From assembly GCA_017474705.1 (NCBI GenBank), contig JAFVHC010000139.1, forward strand, positions 1 to 5,147: a stretch of DNA of 5,147 nucleotides. Reading direction: 5' to 3'. The translations under genes were made by a program, and so were the position numbers. This stretch comes from Bacillota bacterium (lineage in GTDB: Bacteria > Bacillota > Clostridia > Lachnospirales > Bianqueaceae). How positions within the stretch are numbered: the first letter of the stretch is position 1; every line of letters begins with the position of its first letter. The notes beneath the pieces are model-generated. The model did not search any database. It worked only from the letters and a program-made list of their open reading frames with translations, and was not told where the DNA came from. Below are positions 1 through 5,147 of the stretch, in pieces.

Positions 1-1
1 A

Positions 2-340
2 GGAAAGATCCAGCTGCTGAAGGGTAAAAACAGCTTTATCCTTGGTGGTATGGAGGGCATGAAGTATAAGGAAAACGTAATGCAGATGGACGAGGGAGAT
101 CTCTTGTTCATCTATACAGATGGTGTCGTTGAGGCAGAAACGGCCGCGCATGAGCTGTTCGGCGAAGATCGTCTGTTGCAGTGTTTCCGCACCTTTGCGA
201 GCCGCAGCGCATCCAAGTCCATCGATATCGTAAAAGACGCCGTGACAGATTTTGTGCGAGGCAACAGCCAGTTTGATGATATGACCATGCTGTGCATGAA
301 GGTCAATGCAATTACAGAAAAAGCAGAGACTATGGAATAA
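2..340 (+). CDS. PP2C-type serine phosphatase (SpoIIE/RsbU-like), C-terminal part
   Basis: This reading frame is open from the left edge to a TAA at 338-340, giving 112 residues; the true start lies upstream of the window. The sequence shows the late motifs of the SpoIIE branch of the PP2C phosphatases: a GD-LLFIYTDGVVEA block at about residues 46-59, where the Asp of TDG is a metal ligand, then FGEDRL, and a final QFDDMTMLCMKV block whose DD pair supplies another metal-binding Asp. Proteins of this family are Mn/Mg-dependent serine phosphatases, usually acting on phosphorylated anti-anti-sigma factors in partner-switching pathways. Many carry an N-terminal sensor or membrane domain, which cannot be seen here. 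The internal ATG codons at 50 and 59 are not plausible starts because homology-like sequence continues upstream of them (ILGGMEGMKY). It ends directly at a terminator and faces the reductase gene convergently. The family is clear; the target and symbol are not. Confidence 0.88.
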   Translation, partial: GKIQLLKGKNSFILGGMEGMKYKENVMQMDEGDLLFIYTDGVVEAETAAHELFGEDRLLQCFRTFASRSASKSIDIVKDAVTDFVRGNSQFDDMTMLCMKVNAITEKAETME

Positions 341-380
341 AAAGAGACCCACCTTCCGAAAGCGGAGGGTGGGTCTGTTT
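339..380. terminator. Bidirectional intrinsic terminator between convergent genes
   Basis: A 14-bp stem pairs 345-358 with 363-376 around the loop AAAG (359-362). Every position pairs, with one G-U type wobble. Read on the minus strand, the stem is followed by C and then five T (343-339), a good U-tract, and lies 24 nt beyond the reductase stop codon, so it is a strong terminator for that gene. Read on the plus strand, the following tract is weak (GTTTGAATT), so termination of the phosphatase transcript may be less efficient. The A-run that forms the minus-strand U-tract overlaps the phosphatase stop codon. Confidence 0.9.
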
Positions 381-400
381 GAATTGATCACGAATGGTGC

Positions 401-1531
401 TCAGGCGAACTCGTTCCAGGCGACCTGGAGGTTCTCGATGATGGAGAGATGCTGCGGACATGCGGCCTCGCAGGCACCACAGCCGATACATTGATCCGCG
501 CCGGAACCGTTTTCTTTCATGCGGCGTATCTGACCGTTCTGATGAGGATCTCCGCCGTACAGGGACAAGTTGTTCCATACGGAGAAGATGCCGGGGATAT
601 TGACTCCGTTCGGACATGGCATACAATAACGGCAGCCGGTGCAGCCGATCTTGGTACGGCTGAGATACGCCTCGCGGACATCGTCCATCAGCTTAAGCTC
701 ATCTTCGCTCATGATGCCGGCTTCGACTGTATCGAAGATGCGCAGATTATCATCGATCTGCTCAACTTCGTTGCAGCCGGACAGGACCGTAGCGATCTCC
801 GGATGATTGCAGAGCCAGCGGAACGCCCATTCTACAGGACTGCGTTTGACCGGAAAAGCATCATACAAGGCCTGGACATTATCCGGTGCGTTGGCCAGAC
901 GGCCGCCCAGAAGTCCTTCCATGATAACGACAGGGATGCCCAGCTTGCCGGCCAGTTCCAGACCTTTGGTGCCGGCCTGGTTCTCGACGTCCATGAAGTT
1001 ATACTGGATCTGGACCATATCCCAGTCATAGTCGTTGATGATGTACTCGAATTCTTCGTACGGGCCATGGAAAGAGAAGCACTTGTAGCGGATCTTTCCT
1101 TCTTTCTTCATATCATCAAAGAACTGAGGCGCGCCGATTGATTTGAAATACTCCCATTTTTCTTTGTTGATACCATGCATGAGATAGAAATCGATGTGAT
1201 CGGTCTGCAGCTTTTTGAGCTCCGTCGCAAGGAGTTCTTCCATGGAAGCACGGTCATGGACAGCCTCGGTCGGCATTTTGGTCGCGATCGTGACCTTATC
1301 GCGATAGCCATCCTGCAGCGCCTTGCCAAGAACGATCTCTGAAGTCTTATCCAGATACACATAAGCAGTGTCGATATAAGTAACACCACCGTCGATCGCG
1401 CGGCGGATCAAAGAGACTGCCTTCTGCTCATCGATGATGCTGTCACCGGACGCAGGACCGTTAAAGCGCATGCAGCCCAGTCCGAAAGCGGATCCCTGGA
1501 TGCCGAGTTTGCCGAAGGTACGGTATTTCAT
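401..1531 (-). CDS. Aldo/keto reductase with C-terminal double [4Fe-4S] module
   Basis: This 376-residue protein belongs to the aldo/keto reductase family whose members carry a ferredoxin-like tail (the COG1453 type), and its length is normal for that type. The barrel opens with MKYRTFGKLG. The catalytic tetrad is visible: Asp54 and Tyr59 in the DTAYVY block, Lys85 in TIATK, and His119 in YLMHG. The tail has two cysteine clusters, Cys297-300-303-306 followed by Pro, and Cys348-351-354-358 followed by Pro, which should hold two [4Fe-4S] clusters. This suggests NAD(P)H- or ferredoxin-linked reduction of a carbonyl substrate in the cytoplasm, but the substrate is unknown. The start is set by an AAGGAGG site 9 nt upstream. 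It is transcribed alone: it diverges from the GH31 gene, converges on the phosphatase, and ends at the hairpin at 345-376. No frameshift or missing catalytic residue was seen. Family assignment is firm; the physiological role is not. Confidence 0.93.
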   Translation of the reverse strand: MKYRTFGKLGIQGSAFGLGCMRFNGPASGDSIIDEQKAVSLIRRAIDGGVTYIDTAYVYLDKTSEIVLGKALQDGYRDKVTIATKMPTEAVHDRASMEELLATELKKLQTDHIDFYLMHGINKEKWEYFKSIGAPQFFDDMKKEGKIRYKCFSFHGPYEEFEYIINDYDWDMVQIQYNFMDVENQAGTKGLELAGKLGIPVVIMEGLLGGRLANAPDNVQALYDAFPVKRSPVEWAFRWLCNHPEIATVLSGCNEVEQIDDNLRIFDTVEAGIMSEDELKLMDDVREAYLSRTKIGCTGCRYCMPCPNGVNIPGIFSVWNNLSLYGGDPHQNGQIRRMKENGSGADQCIGCGACEAACPQHLSIIENLQVAWNEFA

Positions 1532-1540
1532 GATTCATTT

Positions 1541-1547
1541 CCTCCTT
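1541..1547 (-). promoter_or_regulatory. Ribosome-binding site of the aldo/keto reductase
   Basis: The plus strand reads CCTCCTT, so the mRNA has AAGGAGG, a full match to the anti-Shine-Dalgarno sequence, 9 nt before the ATG at 1531-1529. Another ATG at 1538-1536 lies in a different frame and too near the site, so 1531 is the start. Confidence 0.88.
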
Positions 1548-1569
1548 AATTCGATTACATATATTTTCG

Positions 1570-1660
1570 ATCGTACCCTTACTATAACATGAACGATACG
1601 GTTTTTCCATTGATTATCCCATACGATTTAGGAATCTGTCCTTGTACAAATCGTGATCGT
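1570..1660. promoter_or_regulatory. Cluster of five ACGAT/ATCGT words in the divergent promoter region (possible operator)
   Basis: ATCGT or its complement ACGAT occurs at 1570-1574, 1593-1597, 1623-1627, 1650-1654 and 1656-1660. That is five copies in about 90 bp, where fewer than one is expected in the whole intergenic region. One copy lies in the spacer of the reductase promoter and two lie in the spacer of the GH31 promoter. On the minus strand the two at 1650-1660 give AACGATCACGAT, which resembles AACGATACGG at 1592-1601. These may be recognition half-sites for a local regulator controlling both directions, but no regulator gene is present in the window and the words are short. Confidence 0.3.
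1581..1609 (-). promoter_or_regulatory. Probable housekeeping-sigma promoter of the reductase gene
   Basis: On the minus strand there is a -10 TATAGT (1586-1581) preceded by TGT, giving an extended -10 of TGnTATAGT. A -35-like TGGAAA (1609-1604) lies exactly 17 nt upstream and matches the consensus at 4 of 6 positions. Transcription would begin near 1574, leaving a leader of roughly 43 nt. The spacer holds an imperfect palindrome, AACGATACGGTT (1592-1603), that could be an operator. This is assigned from consensus only. Confidence 0.6.
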
Positions 1661-1670
1661 TGAGTATAAT
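1642..1670 (+). promoter_or_regulatory. Probable housekeeping-sigma promoter of the GH31/deaminase operon
   Basis: A perfect -10 TATAAT at 1665-1670 is preceded, at the ideal 17-nt spacing, by TTGTAC at 1642-1647, which keeps the TTG of the -35 but is otherwise weak. The predicted start near 1677 gives a leader of about 50 nt. The poor -35 and the ATCGT words in the spacer would fit a regulated promoter. No convincing catabolite-repression (cre) site was seen. Confidence 0.65.
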
Positions 1671-1712
1671 GAAGATAATGATATTTTGGAGAAACATACA
1701 CCGCAGGCCTTG

Positions 1713-1719
1713 AAGGAGG
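1713..1719 (+). promoter_or_regulatory. Ribosome-binding site of the GH31 gene
   Basis: AAGGAGG is followed by 7 nt and then the ATG at 1727, which is ideal spacing and sets the start. No stronger in-frame alternative is present. Confidence 0.9.
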
Positions 1720-1726
1720 GTCAATT

Positions 1727-3802
1727 ATGTATGTATTGACACAGCAAGGTAGGATCGAGATCCATGATGGAATGGATCAGGTCTGGATCGAATCCTGGGG
1801 TCCTGACGCAGTTCGTGTCCGAATGACCCAGGAAGCGGAGATGGATCCACATGACTGGGCGCTGTCTGAAGCCATTCCCGAAGTGGAGACACGGATCGAA
1901 TCCAAAGTCATCGATGTGACGGATCCCTGGTATCAGGGACCGGAATGGGAGCGATATCATGTCCAAGGTACGGTATACCGGCTCATCAATGGAAAGATCA
2001 CGGCCGAAGTCAATGAAGAAGGATGGATCACGTTCTATGACAGGAACGGTCAGACCTTGCTCAAAGAGTATTGGCGCAATCGTAACCGGATCAACCGTTA
2101 TGCTTTGCCCACTGGTGTACCGGCGCGGGAGCTCAAAGCTGTTCCCGGGACCTCGGATTTCGAACTGACAGCGCGTTTTGAAGCAGATGATCGGGAGAAG
2201 ATCTTTGGCATGGGCCAGTATCAGATGGCGCAGTTCGATAAAAAAGGTGCGGTGCTGGATCTGGAACACAGGAATTCCCAGGCTTGCGTTCCCTTCTTCG
2301 TTTCCAGCCTCGGCTATGGTTTCCTTTGGAACAATCCGGCGATCGGGACGGTGGCATTTGCTTCCAACAAAACGGAATGGCATATCCCGTCCACAAAAAA
2401 GATGGATTATTGGATCGTCGCCGGAGACACACCAGCGGAGATCGAGTATCGTTATAGTGCAGTAACAGGGCGTACCCCGAAAATGCCCGAATATGGGCTG
2501 GGCTTCTGGCAATGCAAACTACGCTACCGAACGCAGGAGGAAGTCCTGGAAGTAGCCAGAGAACATAAACGTCGCGGCCTTCCGATGGACGTGATCGTGG
2601 TGGATTTTTTCCATTGGAAATTCCAGGGAGAGTGGGACTTCGACCCAGACTATTTCCCGGATCCGGAAGCTATGGTGCAAGAACTGAAGGACATGGGTAT
2701 CGAAACGGTCGTATCCATCTGGCCGAACGTAGACGAACGCAGCAGTAACTATCCATATATGCAGGAGCATGGCTATCTGATGCGCACCGATCGGGGCAGT
2801 GCTTTGCAGGGGACCGGATGGATGGGTCCGAATACATGCTTCGACCCTACACACCCCGGCGCCAGACGCTTTGTCTTTGAACAAGTCAAAAAGCATTACA
2901 TGTCCAAGGGCATCCATATATTCTGGTTGGATGAGGCAGAGCCGGAGATCGGTCCCTATGAACTGGATAACTGGCGGTATTACGCCGGACCCTCTGCACA
3001 GGTCACCAATCTGTATCCCAAGGAATACGCGCGCGGGTTCTATGAAGGCCTGAAGGAGAGTGGCCGGGAAGATATCATGAGCCTGGTACGCTGTGCATGG
3101 GCTGGCTCCCAGAAATACGGTGCGTTGACATGGTCAGGAGACATCCATTCCTCCTGGCGCGGGTTCCGTGAGCAGATCCAGGCAGGTCTTTCGATGGGCA
3201 TGGCCGGGATCCCATGGTGGACCTGTGATCTGGGCGGCTTTATTGGAGGCGATCCGAAGGATGAAGGTTTCCGGGAGCTGATGGCCCGCTGGTTTGCCTG
3301 GGGCTGTTTCCTGCCTGTATTCCGTCTGCACGGGGAAAGATCGCCATGGTATGAACGAGAGGTCAAATTGGGGCCTGATGGCGTCCAGATCCTTTCCAGC
3401 GGTCAGCCGAACGAAGTCTGGAGCTATGGTGACATGCTCTATGATATCATGTGCCGGTACCTGTTCCTGCGGGAAAAGTTACGACCTTATATCCGCAGGA
3501 TCACGGATCTGGCATCTGAAACAGGTGAACCGATCATCCGTCCGCTGTTCTTTGATTTTCCGGAAGATTCGGAAGCATGGAACAACGATAAAGCCCATAT
3601 GTTCGGCCCGGACATCCTTGTTTCACCTGTCACCATGCCTGGAGTCGAAACATGGGACGTATATCTGCCGGCAGGTACGGACTGGATCGAGAGCGCGACC
3701 GGACGCATCTATACCGGGGGTCAGACCGTTCGTGCGGCAGCGCCTTTGGACACGATCCCTGTCTTTATTCGTGACGGAGCGGATGTGGAGGTCTACACAT
3801 GA
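1727..3802 (+). CDS. Glycoside hydrolase family 31 (alpha-xylosidase/alpha-glucosidase type)
   Basis: This complete 691-residue enzyme should cleave terminal alpha-linked xylose or glucose from oligosaccharides or glycosides with retention of configuration. The layout is an N-terminal beta-sandwich (about 1-250, including IFGMGQYQ and the GYGFLWNNPAIG signature), a catalytic (beta/alpha)8 barrel (about 255-585) and a short C-terminal beta domain (about 590-691). The predicted nucleophile is Asp402 in WLDEAEPE and the acid/base is Asp472 in WSGDIHSSW. Other substrate-site blocks are VVDFFHWKF (291-299), WWTCDLGGF (497-505) and FRLHGE (532-537). There is no signal peptide, so it works in the cytoplasm on imported substrate. 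It is shorter than E. coli YicI (about 772 residues) and appears to lack a distal C-terminal domain. It diverges from the reductase, and its stop overlaps the next start (ATGA). Family membership is firm; xylose versus glucose specificity cannot be settled by eye. Confidence 0.95.
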   Translation: MYVLTQQGRIEIHDGMDQVWIESWGPDAVRVRMTQEAEMDPHDWALSEAIPEVETRIESKVIDVTDPWYQGPEWERYHVQGTVYRLINGKITAEVNEEGWITFYDRNGQTLLKEYWRNRNRINRYALPTGVPARELKAVPGTSDFELTARFEADDREKIFGMGQYQMAQFDKKGAVLDLEHRNSQACVPFFVSSLGYGFLWNNPAIGTVAFASNKTEWHIPSTKKMDYWIVAGDTPAEIEYRYSAVTGRTPKMPEYGLGFWQCKLRYRTQEEVLEVAREHKRRGLPMDVIVVDFFHWKFQGEWDFDPDYFPDPEAMVQELKDMGIETVVSIWPNVDERSSNYPYMQEHGYLMRTDRGSALQGTGWMGPNTCFDPTHPGARRFVFEQVKKHYMSKGIHIFWLDEAEPEIGPYELDNWRYYAGPSAQVTNLYPKEYARGFYEGLKESGREDIMSLVRCAWAGSQKYGALTWSGDIHSSWRGFREQIQAGLSMGMAGIPWWTCDLGGFIGGDPKDEGFRELMARWFAWGCFLPVFRLHGERSPWYEREVKLGPDGVQILSSGQPNEVWSYGDMLYDIMCRYLFLREKLRPYIRRITDLASETGEPIIRPLFFDFPEDSEAWNNDKAHMFGPDILVSPVTMPGVETWDVYLPAGTDWIESATGRIYTGGQTVRAAAPLDTIPVFIRDGADVEVYT
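3787..3791 (+). promoter_or_regulatory. Ribosome-binding site of the deaminase-like gene, inside the GH31 gene
   Basis: GGAGG lies within the last codons of the GH31 gene, 7 nt before the ATG at 3799. This supports that overlapping start over the later in-frame ATG at 3841, which has no comparable site, and indicates translational coupling. Confidence 0.82.
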
Positions 3803-5147
3803 TTTATTTCGGACGGTTTTATCTGGATAAAGAAAAGGATATGATCGTCGATCTGTACCAGGATGAGACAGATGCGGAAGCACCATTATCCTATGTACTC
3901 AGTACTCCGAATCACAACACCGGTAATCTGATCACGAATCTGGCATCGCTTTGTGAACTGCCGCTGTCAAGAGATGATCAAGGGCTGAAGGTCATCCGGG
4001 GGACGATCCCTTGCTATTACGATGCCTACAACAGAAAGCTCTACATTTTCCGACTGGGCGGGACCAAGACGGCCAATATATATCCGGATGGCAGGATCGA
4101 AATGAAGGCCAGCATTCCGGCCATATCCAAGACTTTGATGAGCCAGACGAAAGAGTATAAGCTGGACATCGCCAGGACCTTGATCAAGACGTATATCCGG
4201 AGTGATACGAAATTCCGTACGGATCTGCATACGCACATGAATGCCAATCTGCCGCCGGATGTTTTGATCGCACTGGGGATCGCGCATCAGATCCGATATC
4301 CGCTGTATTATATCAAAAAGCTGGAGTTGATGTGCACGGAGGCGCAGTGGCAGCGCCTTATGGAACAGCGGACATTGGTCGAACAGGATTTCAGCGATTC
4401 CACATTGACCGGTAAATATCTGACGCGCAGGATCGATGATCATACCTTCATCGATTTTGCAGATCTGATCCTCAATGCGCCGGAATATGCAGCCTATAAT
4501 ATCAGCCGCATACGCACATCCCTCGCTGTCCTCAAAGATGGTCAGGCAGTCTTTACGAATCTTGAGAAAGTTTATTTATACCGATATGTATTCACGAAAG
4601 GCGCACCCTCGGAAGATCCGATCGAATTGAAGGATATCGAAAAGATCCCGGACGAAGATATACGCAGGATCGTTTCGCAGATCCTCAGCGATCGTCAGAC
4701 GGAAGAGTACCGTGAGAATACGTTGTTCCAGGACAAGCTGCTTTGGATCGCAAGGAATTATCAGCAGAGGGGGATCCGCTATGCGGAGATCTCCGATACC
4801 ACCCTCGTCAAAAAAGAGGGTGCGTGGCAGATGTTGGCTCAGGTACATGCCGTGATGCCGGCCATCTATCGAGAGACCGGTGTGCGCATTCGTTTTCTGG
4901 CGGCGATACGCCGGATCCCATTGACGATCATCAAAGACAGTGTCACACCCAACGATTATCTGTTGGAGAACCTGCACGTGCTGGAAGCGGTCGCGCCGGA
5001 TCCTTACGTTGCGGGCAGCGATATCGTAGGGGAAGAGATCAATGACATTCGGGAACTCGGGTCCCTGATCCGGGAGATCGTTCGGATCGCCGGACAGAAT
5101 CCGGGATTCGTGGTGCGTATCCATGCCGGTGAAAACGACAGCCTGCG
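3799..5147 (+). CDS. Adenosine-deaminase-superfamily protein with N-terminal extension, 3' end off window
   Basis: The frame opens at the ATG of the ATGA overlap and stays open for 449 codons to the right edge. About 135 N-terminal residues match nothing I recognise. They look soluble and mixed alpha/beta, with no signal peptide. The metal-dependent deaminase barrel then begins: HxH at His144/His146 (DLHTHMN), FIDFADLI (217-224), RYAEIS (327-332), RFLAAIRR (365-372), GSDIVGEE (406-413) and IHAGEND (441-447), with His442 and the proton-shuttle Glu445 in place. Their order and meaning match adenosine deaminase and the ADA2/ADGF group. The gap from HxH to YAE is about 184 residues against roughly 80 in classical ADA, so there is an insertion of about 80-100 residues, mostly around 228-308. 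Asn148 stands where classical ADA has the Asp of HVHLDG, so the sugar-binding contact may differ. The later His and Asp-Asp motifs lie beyond the window. The superfamily is confident; deamination of adenosine itself is not shown. Confidence 0.85.
   Translation, partial: MIYFGRFYLDKEKDMIVDLYQDETDAEAPLSYVLSTPNHNTGNLITNLASLCELPLSRDDQGLKVIRGTIPCYYDAYNRKLYIFRLGGTKTANIYPDGRIEMKASIPAISKTLMSQTKEYKLDIARTLIKTYIRSDTKFRTDLHTHMNANLPPDVLIALGIAHQIRYPLYYIKKLELMCTEAQWQRLMEQRTLVEQDFSDSTLTGKYLTRRIDDHTFIDFADLILNAPEYAAYNISRIRTSLAVLKDGQAVFTNLEKVYLYRYVFTKGAPSEDPIELKDIEKIPDEDIRRIVSQILSDRQTEEYRENTLFQDKLLWIARNYQQRGIRYAEISDTTLVKKEGAWQMLAQVHAVMPAIYRETGVRIRFLAAIRRIPLTIIKDSVTPNDYLLENLHVLEAVAPDPYVAGSDIVGEEINDIRELGSLIREIVRIAGQNPGFVVRIHAGENDSL

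Noticed and set aside
449..1141. Plus-strand open frame of 230 codons inside the reductase gene
   Set aside because: The minus strand here encodes the conserved reductase barrel and both cysteine clusters. The plus-strand product resembles no family and lacks a ribosome-binding site.
1532..1726. Catabolite-repression (cre) site, riboswitch or small RNA in the intergenic region
   Set aside because: No sequence close to the cre consensus was found, and the predicted leaders of about 43 and 50 nt are too short for a riboswitch and show no strong structure.
1721..2512. Long minus-strand open frame (263 codons) opposite the GH31 gene
   Set aside because: The plus frame encodes a well-conserved GH31 N-terminal domain with a good ribosome-binding site. 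The antisense translation shows no family motif and is a by-product of codon use.
4800..4822. Perfect 7-bp inverted repeat CACCCTC/GAGGGTG with an A-rich 9-nt loop
   Set aside because: It lies inside the deaminase-like coding frame and no T-run follows it on either strand, so it is not a convincing terminator; short hairpins like this arise by chance.
4743..5045. Plus-strand open frame of 100 codons within the deaminase-like gene
   Set aside because: It is out of frame with the motif-bearing reading frame and its product looks like frame-shifted low-complexity sequence.
3967..5124. Two minus-strand open frames (3967-4443 and 4576-5124) under the right-hand gene
   Set aside because: The plus frame from 3799 is continuously open and carries deaminase motifs in order. 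The antisense products have none, and no promoter or ribosome-binding site was seen for them.
3799..5147. RADAR anti-phage system (RdrB-type deaminase)
   Set aside because: The enlarged deaminase invites the comparison, but RADAR needs an RdrA ATPase neighbour. The upstream partner is a GH31 glycosidase, and no defence gene is visible. The downstream region is outside the window, so this is set aside rather than disproved.

Overview
The window looks like chromosomal DNA from a bacterium of the Bacillota (Firmicutes), probably an anaerobic clostridial or erysipelotrichial gut-type lineage. The reasons are strong AAGGAGG ribosome-binding sites, a GC content near one half, a SpoIIE-type phosphatase, an iron-sulfur aldo/keto reductase typical of anaerobes, and a cytoplasmic GH31 glycosidase of the kind common in gut Bacillota. 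The genus cannot be fixed from the sequence. No tRNA, rRNA, CRISPR array, transposon or phage gene was seen.

Layout. (1) Positions 2-340, plus strand: the C-terminal end of a PP2C-type (SpoIIE/RsbU-like) serine phosphatase whose start lies off the left edge. (2) 339-380: a strong hairpin terminator between convergent genes, with its best U-tract on the minus strand. (3) 401-1531, minus strand: an aldo/keto reductase with a C-terminal double [4Fe-4S] ferredoxin-like module. (4) 1532-1726: a divergent intergenic region with a recognisable promoter in each direction and a cluster of ACGAT/ATCGT words. (5) 1727-3802, plus strand: a complete GH31 alpha-glycosidase of the alpha-xylosidase/alpha-glucosidase type. 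(6) 3799 to the right edge, plus strand: an adenosine-deaminase-superfamily protein that overlaps the GH31 stop by ATGA and runs out of the window after 449 residues. It carries an N-terminal domain of about 135 residues and an insertion in the barrel.

How they may work together. The GH31 enzyme and the deaminase-like protein appear to form one translationally coupled operon driven by the promoter at 1642-1670. The reductase is transcribed away from the same intergenic region and could share its control. All three proteins lack an export signal, so any shared chemistry would be cytoplasmic. A glycosidase coupled to a divergent adenosine deaminase is the most unusual thing here. Whether it is a pathway (for example, processing of a glycosylated nucleoside or nucleobase) or only co-transcription cannot be decided from this window. 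The tetramer GATC is also markedly over-represented throughout.
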